Position numbers and translations under genes: made by a program
Notes under the pieces: generated by a model
What the model was told of the DNA's origin: nothing
The model's input: the letters and a program-made list of their open reading frames with translations, nothing else
The model's database searches: none
Virus record (IMG/VR): IMGVR_UViG_3300043446_000327
Coordinates: 1 to 27,102 of that record
Length of the DNA stretch: 27,102 nucleotides
Direction: 5' to 3' (one strand)
DNA from: a virus
Part shown: in pieces, positions 1 through 7,913 of the stretch
How positions within the stretch are numbered: the stretch's first letter is position 1
Layout of the letters: the number at the start of each line of letters is the position of its first letter

Positions 1-1801
1 CAGCAGGTGCTGCTGATGGGGCTGCAGATGTTGGCGCAGCTTTAGGCTCTGCCGCTTTAGGCTCTTTCTTGCCGCCAAAATACTTGTCGTAGATAGCGTC
101 AGTGTTGCGCTCAAGATCGCTGTAAAGTTTTTTGTAACCAGCAGACTCGGTGAACTCATCAATCGACTTGTTGGGGTTAGCCTTCTCCCACCGCAAGAGC
201 TCAGTCTTCACTGCCTTATCAAACGCAGCACGCTGCAATAAAGTCTCAGTCTGAGCCAGAGCCACAGTACGGCGGTTACCCACACCGCCAGAGACTTGAC
301 GAACGATTGCACGCTCACCCTCAGTAACCGCACCCTCACCCTTTAGATACAGCCGGGTGAAGTTCAGTTCAATCTCTGAGTAGTTACGAGACAGCATCTG
401 CAGAGCATTAAGAATTTGCTCGCGTTCTTTAGGGTCACCAGTGACTTTTGCCACAGCTTCACGGACAGCAGGAATGCCCATTCTAAATGGGCCGATTTGG
501 ACTCCATCTGCAGTTACACCAGCAACAGCACTGAATACATCAGGGTTCTCTAACAGGCCAAGCGCCTTACTTTTAACTGGATCGGAAGCAATCTTGAAGA
601 TTTGGGTTGCAGGCTTCTCAATAACCATCGCAGTCTTAGCGTTTGAGATTATCTCGTCACGCGACTTAACTTCAGACTTGGCTTTTTCTTCAGCAATACG
701 CTCACGACGTTTCTGTTCTGCGACGCGCTCTTCTTCAGTCAAGAATGGCTTTGCTTCAGCCTTTGTAGGCTCACCACCTACAGGTTTTCTACGAAGGTTT
801 TTATCAACCCACTCTTCGCCTTTGTTTTCTTTAACAGCTTCGCGATAAGCCTTAAAGTCTCTTGGCAGCATTGCAACAGTGCCGCCAACTTCAGGAATAA
901 AGTACGGCTTTGTTTCAATGCCTTTAGCTACTTCAATTTCTTCTGCCGCTTCAGCCGGTGTTTTTAAGCGATAGTTCTCACCTTCTTTGACGAATGGGAA
1001 GGGCAAAGCGTACTTTTCATATAATCTCTGAGCCGTTTTATAGTCCTTCTTTTCAATTGCATTAGACATGCGATCAGCGTCTATCTTAGGCACCGAAACC
1101 TTTACGCCGCCACTTTCAATGGTTACACGCTCTTTAGACTCTACCTCGCGCTGCTGAAGACCTAACTTCGCCTCTTCCAAAGCGCGTTTATCTTCCTCGG
1201 AGAGTAATTTGTATAACTCAGGATCACTCTCCATCATCAGCAAAGCATCCATACCTGTCGGCATCCGACGCTGGAACCCAACAGGGGCTGCAGCAGGGGC
1301 CGCAGCAGGCGGCGCAGCTTCTGGCAATACCGCAGGTGCTGCAGGCGTTGAAGCCTGAGGAACTTCGGTTAATGGTTGGGCGGCTACTGGAGCTGCTGCC
1401 GGAGCTGTTGGAGCTGCAGGCTTACCGCCAAAGAACTGCTGACGCAACTTCAAGGCGTCCATAGCTTTTTGCTGCTCTAGCTTCTTCTGGCCTAACTCAA
1501 ACTCGAGCTTGGCAAGATCAATCCCACGCATTGCCTGCTTTTCGCCTTCTTCGGCGGCGGCAGTCGTGGCATAACCTAAAGATTCGCCAAATGAACCTGT
1601 CTTTGTAGGCTGCAACAAGGCACCCGCTACCCGCATAAGAACAGGGTCAAACGGCATGTTCTTGCGAACATTTAAAGCGTCCATCAGCTTCTGCATCTGG
1701 CGCTCAGCCTCTTCCTTACGCGCCATAACAGACTCAAGGTAAGCCTGAGACAGCCCTGTTGGAGACTGTTGAGGTTGCTCCGGTGTCATTTCATCAGCCA
1801 T
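1..1801 (-). CDS. Large internal virion (ejection-type) protein, C-terminus beyond window
   Basis: I traced an open frame from the ATG at 1799-1801 to the left edge without a stop, giving about 600 residues; the C-terminus is missing. The start follows the stop of the upstream gene by 3 nt. Residues 1-65 are polar, with the stretch KNMPFDPVLMRVAGALLQPT, followed by GSFGESLGYA and a Gln/Lys/Glu-rich helix (about 85-120). An Ala/Pro-rich linker follows (about 127-172), then charged helical sequence with heptad-like Lys/Glu (about 185-420) and a mostly helical tail. Near the window edge a second Ala/Pro/Lys linker begins, suggesting another domain beyond it. The N-terminal pattern resembles, from memory, large internal proteins of environmental podovirus-like phages that enter the cell with the genome. 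No enzymatic motif is visible. A lytic transglycosylase further on is possible but unseen. Confidence 0.75.
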   Translation of the reverse strand, partial: MADEMTPEQPQQSPTGLSQAYLESVMARKEEAERQMQKLMDALNVRKNMPFDPVLMRVAGALLQPTKTGSFGESLGYATTAAAEEGEKQAMRGIDLAKLEFELGQKKLEQQKAMDALKLRQQFFGGKPAAPTAPAAAPVAAQPLTEVPQASTPAAPAVLPEAAPPAAAPAAAPVGFQRRMPTGMDALLMMESDPELYKLLSEEDKRALEEAKLGLQQREVESKERVTIESGGVKVSVPKIDADRMSNAIEKKDYKTAQRLYEKYALPFPFVKEGENYRLKTPAEAAEEIEVAKGIETKPYFIPEVGGTVAMLPRDFKAYREAVKENKGEEWVDKNLRRKPVGGEPTKAEAKPFLTEEERVAEQKRRERIAEEKAKSEVKSRDEIISNAKTAMVIEKPATQIFKIASDPVKSKALGLLENPDVFSAVAGVTADGVQIGPFRMGIPAVREAVAKVTGDPKEREQILNALQMLSRNYSEIELNFTRLYLKGEGAVTEGERAIVRQVSGGVGNRRTVALAQTETLLQRAAFDKAVKTELLRWEKANPNKSIDEFTESAGYKKLYSDLERNTDAIYDKYFGGKKEPKAAEPKAAPTSAAPSAAPA

Positions 1802-1804
1802 GAT

Positions 1805-2830
1805 TTACCCCACCATTGTTCCGTTAGCATCGTACATATTGCCATCAATATCGGTATAAGCAACTTCAGGAGAAACCATGCCGCCATCGGCTTTACCAAC
1901 AGGCCGTGCGCCACCAGTAAAGTCGTAAGTTGGGCCTAAGCTGTCGCCGGTGCCAATTAAACCCAATAAACTACCTAACAAGTTGCCGCTACCGCCACTA
2001 GTAGTAGTTCCGCCCTGACCGCCAAACGAACCTAACGCCGCTAACAAGCCAGTTATCTGAGCCAGCGGGCTTGTCGCGTAACCGGTAGAGCCGACTACTT
2101 GTTTAGTCGCAGTCGTGGGGATTGCATAGCCCTGCATTAACTTGGCAAAAGTTTGAGCGTTTAACAAGGGTTGGTCTAAAACCTTTTGGCCCAACTTTTG
2201 TTCTTCCGTGCCAAGATCAAACATAGTCTTTAGCCCTTCTCGACCAATACGCTGCTGAGCCTCACCTAAAGCACCTAAAGACTGACCAGCCAGCGCTTGC
2301 CGATTTAAGTCAGAACCAGCCGTTGATAAAGCATTTTTATAGCCTTCTGACAAAGCGGTATATTGTTTACCCAATAAATCAGCTTGTAGGTCTCTTAAAG
2401 TCTGTCCCGTGACCTGTGCAGCTCTCTGGCTTCCGAACTGACCTGTACCTGCTGCACCAGCTCGAAGGTTCGGCAATACGTTCTCTTGGATACCACGCTG
2501 CTGCAGACGACTCATCTCGCTCACTACATTTTGCATGTAGGGATCCATATATTGACCGACCAGCGCAGATGATGGAGTCGCGCCAGCAGCAGTTAAATAC
2601 TGCTGACCTGTGCCTGCAGTTCCTGATCCAGCAAACGCCACTTCAGGAGCCAAAGACAGTGCTTGAGCCTGTAGCGGACTAAAGCCTGCAACACCCCCCT
2701 GCTGGATGCCTGCCGTGCCAAGATTGGCAATATCCTGCAGATAGTTAGTATAGAACTCAGGCGCAGAAGTAGCGTCAGTTGTTGTTGCAACGGTTGCCGG
2801 TAGGGGCGCACCTTGAAATATATCTGCCAT
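1805..2830 (-). CDS. Internal/ejection-type virion protein
   Basis: The 341-residue product starts at the ATG at 2830, with GGAG seven bases upstream. It is rich in Ala, Gly, Gln and Ser. The core (about 90-215) is probably helical and holds YMDPYMQNVVSEM and AGTGQFGSQRAAQ. I associate that arrangement (DPY-x-QNVV followed by FG-S-R) with a family of small internal or ejection proteins encoded next to large ejection proteins in tailed phages. Residues about 255-300 are a Gly/Leu-rich low-complexity segment that could insert in a membrane. The C-terminus carries KADGGMVSPEVAYTDIDG, one of the GG motifs found in several genes here. It lies between the HNH gene and the next large internal protein and is co-transcribed with both. 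Function is inferred from context and pattern only. Confidence 0.7.
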   Translation of the reverse strand: MADIFQGAPLPATVATTTDATSAPEFYTNYLQDIANLGTAGIQQGGVAGFSPLQAQALSLAPEVAFAGSGTAGTGQQYLTAAGATPSSALVGQYMDPYMQNVVSEMSRLQQRGIQENVLPNLRAGAAGTGQFGSQRAAQVTGQTLRDLQADLLGKQYTALSEGYKNALSTAGSDLNRQALAGQSLGALGEAQQRIGREGLKTMFDLGTEEQKLGQKVLDQPLLNAQTFAKLMQGYAIPTTATKQVVGSTGYATSPLAQITGLLAALGSFGGQGGTTTSGGSGNLLGSLLGLIGTGDSLGPTYDFTGGARPVGKADGGMVSPEVAYTDIDGNMYDANGTMVG

Positions 2831-2832
2831 TT

Positions 2833-3321
2833 TTAGGCTCCATCAAATTTATTGCATTTTTTCACATTCTCAATCCAAGGAATTACTTGAAGATTTGATG
2901 GAACGTGAAGGCCAGAAACATTTTTTCCTCTAACTGGAATTATGTGATCAACGTGCCACAAAAACCCTGTCATTTTTGTTCTTAAAGAAGCCAAGTCATA
3001 AATTTCTTTTATCATCCACAAGTCGTTTTTTGAGAGCCACTTTGGCGTTCTTTGCAATTTTGCTTGTTGATATTTTGATTCATAAAAAGACCTCATGTAT
3101 TTTTTATTTACAAACCAGTCCTTTGATCGCTTTCTTCTGTTTTGCTTTTCCTCTTCCGATTCTTGATCCCTTTGTTTTTGTGACTTCAACGCTCTACAGG
3201 CCAAACAAGATTTACATTTTACGTGCCTTAAAGAAACATGCCCATACTTACAAGGAACGCCAGTGAAGTAATGCGTTTCGCCTTTTTGCATGGCTTCATA
3301 TCTGGCACCTCTTTTAGGCAC
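2833..3321 (-). CDS. Free-standing HNH endonuclease
   Basis: A 162-residue protein. The GTG start at 3321 is supported by AAGGAG six bases upstream, inside the 3' end of the preceding gene; the two genes overlap by 8 nt. Residues 24-42 form a probable zinc knuckle (Cys24, His28, Cys36/Cys39/Cys42). A Lys/Arg-rich basic helix (45-95) would contact DNA. The nuclease core is at 120-157: WHVDHIIPV (His123, Asp125, His126), then PSNLQVIPWIENVKKCNK (Asn143, Asn152, Asn157). This is the usual layout of small phage HNH nucleases, which often act as homing or intron-like selfish genes and sometimes help packaging. Its base composition is low: row 3061-3120 has 16 G/C of 60, against about half in neighbouring structural genes. 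Placement in the middle of the ejection-protein genes, far from any terminase, favours a mobile nuclease. HNH identity is near certain; the role is inferred. Confidence 0.92.
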   Translation of the reverse strand: MPKRGARYEAMQKGETHYFTGVPCKYGHVSLRHVKCKSCLACRALKSQKQRDQESEEEKQNRRKRSKDWFVNKKYMRSFYESKYQQAKLQRTPKWLSKNDLWMIKEIYDLASLRTKMTGFLWHVDHIIPVRGKNVSGLHVPSNLQVIPWIENVKKCNKFDGA

Positions 3322-5731
3322 GGCTTGCTCCTTTCATCTTCTTCTGTGCCGCTGCTAGATAAGCTAACGGACTCTTACTCGGTGGCGGTATCTTATTCAC
3401 AGGAGCCGACCGCTTATGTTGTCTAATTTCTTCGCGGAATTTGTCTAGCATCTGTGACCCAGCCTTTGTAGAACCATTACCTAATTGAGCGACGGTGTCT
3501 GCATCAAATACATATTCGCCGTCCGCTAACATCGCAGGGATGTCATCCGATTGACCATCTCCCGGCCCTGTTACTGCTGAACCCTGACGGTAGTCTTTGC
3601 GGCCTTGAACGATAGGGGCGTTATCAGCATGATGTACGCCACCATGAGCTAGTCCACCATAAGCCATGCCGTTCTCATTACCAAGGTAATCCAATGGGTC
3701 AACACTCTGACCATAAGTGTAGTAGGCAGCACCACCGTCAGCCATAGGCGTTGGCATGATGGTATTCAGGGGGCGCGCTAGAGGGTTAACCATGCCTTCA
3801 GTCGGCGTGAAGCTCGTCATCGGGGTTTGACTGGCTCTCAGAGCTCCTACATTGATTGGGCTGCTAACCGCTGAGGGAATCTCTGGTAGCGACGCATACT
3901 GACGGTATGGAGCAAACCTTGCAGGGCCTACCATCGTTGTCCTTGGAGGAATAACACCTACTTTAGACATATCAATGCCCTTGTAGGCGTTCGCCGCCTG
4001 AGACTGCGCCTGAGCATTAAGTAATTGGCTAATCAGTGCACCAAACAAGGCACCTCGAACTGGCGTAGATCCAAGCAATGTATCTAAACCAGAAGTGATT
4101 TGAGAAAAACCACCGTCAGCAAAATGGGGAACCATACCGCCCTCTTTCATTAAAGGGGTCGCAAGACCACCGTTTTTTGACAATATATTTTTAATGCCGC
4201 CGCCAACATCCGAAAAGCCTTGAGATGCAACTTTTGTTGCCCCTCCCAAAATGTCACCAATCGCAGAAAACGTATTATTTTGAGCACCCGGCAAAAAAGA
4301 TGATATGACTGATCCGAGCAAAGCCCCAGTCAAAGGATCAACTGTAGAGTTACTTGTCGGAATAAACGGTTGCGGCTCAGTAGTCTTTTGTTGACCCGAT
4401 CCTGCTTGAGTTATTGTGTATGGCTGGAACCCCAGCATTGCAGGCGTTTCACCAATAGTAGTCGGACGCTCCTGTGGAAAGGCCAACCCACGGAAGTCCC
4501 CAACAGTTCCAACAACATCAGGAGGCGGAGGTGGCTTTACTTGGTCAGGCTGTACAGTGTTTGGATTGTAAAACCCCAATCCAGAAGTAAAAATATTTTT
4601 TAATTCTTGATCAATTGGAATTTGAAGTTGTGTAAATAAATTATTTTTTATGTCATCCGCAGTCATAAATGTGCGGATTGGCTTCCCAGTTAATGGGTCA
4701 ATTGTTAAATTTTTCTGAGTAAAAGGAAACTTGATGCCCAATTCTTTCGCCACTTCTTCTTGTAAAAGTGTCGATGGATTAATATTTTTTCCTGTTGTGA
4801 GCCTTGCTTTATCTACAATTTTTTGACGGGCAGCAGATTCTGCCATCGCAAGAGATGCATCCGCGTCTTCACCAACTTGCACGCCAAGCGTATCCAAAAC
4901 TACGGAAGCCTTTGGATTTGCTAAAAGCGAATACAGCGTGTTTGCTTTGGGGTCTTTGCTGCCGGTAATTGCTCTAAATTGCTCAGGGCTAGAAATTGCC
5001 TGCAAAATTTTGTCTGCATCTTTTTTTCCTAACGCGCCAGACTCTTGTGCAAGATTTACCGCTTGCCTAACCCTGTCAGGCTGCAATACATCATTTCCAG
5101 CAAAAACCTTAAACTTCCCGTCCGGTGTATAGCCACTATATGCAGGCTGCTCCGTAATAGGATTTACAAATTGTATATATTGCCCAGCCGCAGTTTGAGA
5201 AACATTTGGCGTGGCTTTAGCTTTTTCAATTGCGGTTTTTGTTTTTTTGCCTGTTGAAGAAACAGGTTCATCAAAAATATATGGATTGTCTACCGCATAC
5301 ATTCCAGAATATGGATCTGCTCGAAGCGCCTCACTTGTAATGTTTAAAAAACCTTGAGGATTATTTTTAATCGCTTCAACATCAACGCCAGCGGCGCCTC
5401 CTTTGATGGCATCTGCAAGCTCTTTTGAGTTTTTTAACTCAACATCTTCTTTACCAAGCCAATACTGAGCTCCAGCTTGATCTGGGTCTCTACCAAAATT
5501 TTTTCGATAAGCAGAAACGACGTTTTGAACGTCGTAGTTATATCCTTCAGTTGAGCGGTCTATTTCTTCGGCAATTCGTTGTGGAGTTTTGCTGCCAGAG
5601 GAAAGCTCGTTTTTATAAAAATTAAGTCCAGCCTCATCAGGTTCTCGCCCTAGTTGCTCTATATAAATTTGTTTGACGGCGTCTTCTGCATCTCCGCCGC
5701 CAGCCATGTGTACAAGTGCGCCACGTTTCAT
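3314..5731 (-). CDS. Large ejection-type protein with DUF4214-like repeats and tape-measure-like C-terminus
   Basis: An 805-residue product; its ATG overlaps the stop of the upstream gene (ATGA). The N-terminus holds two DUF4214-like repeats: about 17-58 (IYIEQLGREPDEAGLNFY) and 69-105 (AYRKNFGRDPDQAGAQYW). The middle is polar and Pro/Gln-rich, with several KEGGMVP, ADGG and AYGG motifs between about residues 525 and 705. The C-terminus (about 720-765) reads GPGDGQSDDIPAMLADGEYV then ends basic. That SD-IPA-LxDGE pattern is one I know from the C-termini of phage tape measure and related internal proteins. Rows inside the gene at 4561-4680 have 34 G/C of 120, while its 3' part is near or above half (32 of 60 at 3841-3900), so the gene looks like a mosaic. 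Probable role: an internal protein expelled with DNA to form a channel or scaffold. No enzymatic motif is seen. Confidence 0.75.
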   Translation of the reverse strand: MKRGALVHMAGGGDAEDAVKQIYIEQLGREPDEAGLNFYKNELSSGSKTPQRIAEEIDRSTEGYNYDVQNVVSAYRKNFGRDPDQAGAQYWLGKEDVELKNSKELADAIKGGAAGVDVEAIKNNPQGFLNITSEALRADPYSGMYAVDNPYIFDEPVSSTGKKTKTAIEKAKATPNVSQTAAGQYIQFVNPITEQPAYSGYTPDGKFKVFAGNDVLQPDRVRQAVNLAQESGALGKKDADKILQAISSPEQFRAITGSKDPKANTLYSLLANPKASVVLDTLGVQVGEDADASLAMAESAARQKIVDKARLTTGKNINPSTLLQEEVAKELGIKFPFTQKNLTIDPLTGKPIRTFMTADDIKNNLFTQLQIPIDQELKNIFTSGLGFYNPNTVQPDQVKPPPPPDVVGTVGDFRGLAFPQERPTTIGETPAMLGFQPYTITQAGSGQQKTTEPQPFIPTSNSTVDPLTGALLGSVISSFLPGAQNNTFSAIGDILGGATKVASQGFSDVGGGIKNILSKNGGLATPLMKEGGMVPHFADGGFSQITSGLDTLLGSTPVRGALFGALISQLLNAQAQSQAANAYKGIDMSKVGVIPPRTTMVGPARFAPYRQYASLPEIPSAVSSPINVGALRASQTPMTSFTPTEGMVNPLARPLNTIMPTPMADGGAAYYTYGQSVDPLDYLGNENGMAYGGLAHGGVHHADNAPIVQGRKDYRQGSAVTGPGDGQSDDIPAMLADGEYVFDADTVAQLGNGSTKAGSQMLDKFREEIRQHKRSAPVNKIPPPSKSPLAYLAAAQKKMKGASRA
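3328..3333 (-). promoter_or_regulatory. Ribosome-binding site of the HNH gene
   Basis: On the minus strand this reads AAGGAG, six bases before the GTG at 3321-3319. It decides the non-ATG start of the HNH gene and lies within the last codons of the upstream gene, so the HNH gene brought or acquired its own initiation signal without breaking its neighbour. Confidence 0.7.
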
Positions 5732-7650
5732 GTTGAACCCCTTAGTGCGCCCAATCCGCCGACAAATGTTCGTCTGGGAGTGGTCATTTCAATCCATTTT
5801 TCAATTGGAATCATTATATTTGTTTGCGGGAAAATATCGGCAACAGTTAAACCTCTTCTTAACCCGCCTTGAGGCTGTTGTTGCTGTTGTTGACCGCCTG
5901 AAACTATGTCAGACAAGTCTTTGGCTTTACCCAAAACATCTTTGGCTTTGTCGATGAGAGATGTGCCGCCCGTTGGCGTACTCGGGAGATACCACTCTGG
6001 CGCTTTAATGCCTACCATCCCTTTGCCAATCTGCTCGGCACCAGCGCCTATCTTAGACCCAATGTTAGGAGCCAAACCTTGGTTTGGAGGTATCTTTAAG
6101 CCACCAGCACCACTTCCAGCCCCGCCCGGAACCGTTGGCATCTTCAATCCGCCGCCCAACATTTCAGTGCCACCGCCTGCGGGTAGTCCCGGCATCGTAG
6201 GCGTTGAAAAGATATTTGTCGGAATCGTAGTGCCAGCATATCCCGGCGTTGCCGCGCCTACGGATATAGGAAATCCAGCGGCTCCAGTTCCAACCGAGGT
6301 TCCAAATACCGCCTGATTCCAAGCCGCAGGCGTAGCGCCAGCCGCAAAGTTATACGTCGGGCCTAGTGAGCCTAGCGTTCCTCCAGCCCCCGCAGCTCCT
6401 GCGCCCCCTAAGACTTGGCTTAAACCATACGCCCCTAACATCACGCCGCCTGCAGCCAGCAGGAACTTCATGAACGTATTGTCATGAGTGTGGTTGTAGT
6501 ACGTCTGGTAGTCACCAGCGACTTTGTCTACCTTCTTAGCGGTTACGTTCGCTATGTCATTAGGGTCTGCCCCTAATTCAATCGCCCGATTTGAAATGTC
6601 TTTGTACCGCTGAGCTAAAGCCGCTAACTTGTCTTTGTTCGCCCCAGATTCAGTCACGCCGGGGTCGATGTTCTGCTCTAACCAGTTATTGACATAAACC
6701 CCAGCAGCAGCATCTTTCATAAACCCCGCAGGATCTTTGGCATAAGCCTCAACCGCAGCCGCAGGGCCGTACAACTCAACCATCCGTTTAGCTTTTTCTT
6801 CATCCGTAAACGCCGCTGTTCCCGCCTTAGAGAACCACATCGCAGTTACAGGGATGTCGTACAGGTCAGCGCCTGAATGAACATCATATTCAGACGGGCT
6901 GTCGCCGCCAAAGATGCCAGATTCAAAGGCGATCGGCTTCATGAGGTTTAAACCCTCCATGCCAGCCCGATTGTCTTGGTAAGGGTTTCTTAGCTGAGCT
7001 AACGCAGAAAAGTCGTCAGGCAGCTCTATGCCCCTCTCAGCGGCATAAGCACGCGCCTGCTCATCAAACTTTGAGTTGATGTACTGCTGAGCCTCTGGCG
7101 ACCAACCCACTTCTTCGATCCGCTTAGGATCCATCTTGAAGTCGTAGTTAGTATCGACTAACTTCTGCTCACGACGAGACTGCTGCCCCATTACATCCTG
7201 ACCTTTAGGGGGCTCGGCTTCAAACTGCGTTAAGTAGTTTCGGTACGCCTCTTCATCTGGTAACCGACCAAGGTAGTTCTTGTAGACTCGGACTAAATTG
7301 GCTTCTGGCAACTTCATCAAATCGTTACGCAGAACCGACGGTTTAAAGTCCAGACGTTGGGCTTGCTCTCTTGAGCCCATCGTCATCGGCTCATAGTTGA
7401 AATAGTCATCCATCGACTGGATGCGCTGCATTTCACTCTCGCTTGGGCCTCGACCTAAGACGTTCTGGAACTGCCGAGTAATCTGATCTTCTGGGGTTAG
7501 GCTCTTGTACTCGTCTGAACTTGTAATCGTGCTAACAAGCTGCGAACGATCAATATCCTGCCCTACGAGGTCGGCAATAGCCCCCTCATCTGGGTCGCGC
7601 CCTAGATAGCTTTGGTAGACGTAATTAACGTCGGATCTTGTTAGAGGCAT
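5728..7650 (-). CDS. Large internal virion protein with three DUF4214-like repeats
   Basis: A 640-residue product starting at the ATG at 7650 in a TAATG junction. Three N-terminal copies of a DUF4214-like repeat are visible: 7-48 (VYQSYLGRDPDEGAI), 57-80 (FQNVLGRGPSESEM) and 118-143 (VYKNYLGRLPDEEAY). Residues about 165-385 are charged and largely helical. At about 394-417 a hydrophobic stretch (FMKFLLAAGGVMLGAYGLSQ) could be a membrane segment. The C-terminal third is Gly/Pro-rich, with a six-Gln run near 578-583. The next gene begins with the same repeat type and overlaps by 4 nt, so the two are likely partners or products of duplication. Probable internal/ejection protein, by position after the nozzle gene and by composition. 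The exact family is not recognised. Confidence 0.7.
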   Translation of the reverse strand: MPLTRSDVNYVYQSYLGRDPDEGAIADLVGQDIDRSQLVSTITSSDEYKSLTPEDQITRQFQNVLGRGPSESEMQRIQSMDDYFNYEPMTMGSREQAQRLDFKPSVLRNDLMKLPEANLVRVYKNYLGRLPDEEAYRNYLTQFEAEPPKGQDVMGQQSRREQKLVDTNYDFKMDPKRIEEVGWSPEAQQYINSKFDEQARAYAAERGIELPDDFSALAQLRNPYQDNRAGMEGLNLMKPIAFESGIFGGDSPSEYDVHSGADLYDIPVTAMWFSKAGTAAFTDEEKAKRMVELYGPAAAVEAYAKDPAGFMKDAAAGVYVNNWLEQNIDPGVTESGANKDKLAALAQRYKDISNRAIELGADPNDIANVTAKKVDKVAGDYQTYYNHTHDNTFMKFLLAAGGVMLGAYGLSQVLGGAGAAGAGGTLGSLGPTYNFAAGATPAAWNQAVFGTSVGTGAAGFPISVGAATPGYAGTTIPTNIFSTPTMPGLPAGGGTEMLGGGLKMPTVPGGAGSGAGGLKIPPNQGLAPNIGSKIGAGAEQIGKGMVGIKAPEWYLPSTPTGGTSLIDKAKDVLGKAKDLSDIVSGGQQQQQQPQGGLRRGLTVADIFPQTNIMIPIEKWIEMTTPRRTFVGGLGALRGST

Positions 7651-7913
7651 TATTTCAACGGAGGATAAGGGTTTACATTTATTGCGTTTACTAACGCAGC
7701 CGCCCAGTCTTGCCAGTTATCGAACACGTAAGGGCCGGGAATGGCCTCGTTACTAAATACGTCAATCGCCTTTAAAGACGCTGCCCAAGGCTTCCAGTCA
7801 GCCTCACCATCAGGAATAGCTAACTGCTGACCTGCGTAAGCCTCGACCATCAAGGAAGCCCAAGACTCCCAAGTGTGATAACGCGGATCGTAAACAAGCG
7901 CAATATCAGCCAT
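7650..7913 (-). CDS. Small acidic protein with three Trp-x-x-Trp-Ala repeats
   Basis: An 87-residue product if translation starts at the ATG at 7913 (MADIALVYDP), which I prefer; an upstream in-frame start at 7931 would add six residues and overlap the nozzle gene more. The protein contains three copies of W-x-x-W-A-[AS]-[LM] or similar: WESWASLM, WKPWAASL and WQDWAAAL. They are spaced about 25-30 residues apart, so it is probably an internally repeated small fold. It sits between the tail nozzle gene and the ejection proteins. Similar short proteins recur at this location in environmental phages to my recollection, but I do not know a function. It could be a small tail or ejection-complex component. 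Confidence 0.65.
   Translation of the reverse strand: MADIALVYDPRYHTWESWASLMVEAYAGQQLAIPDGEADWKPWAASLKAIDVFSNEAIPGPYVFDNWQDWAAALVNAINVNPYPPLK

Noticed and set aside
441-848. 135-residue plus-strand open frame
   Set aside because: It lies opposite the long minus-strand open frame from 1801 to the edge, has no ribosome-binding site and no family pattern; it is an antisense shadow.
5906-6316. 136-residue Pro-rich plus-strand open frame
   Set aside because: Its Pro/Ala composition mirrors the Gly-rich minus-strand C-terminus of the 640-residue protein; antisense shadow.
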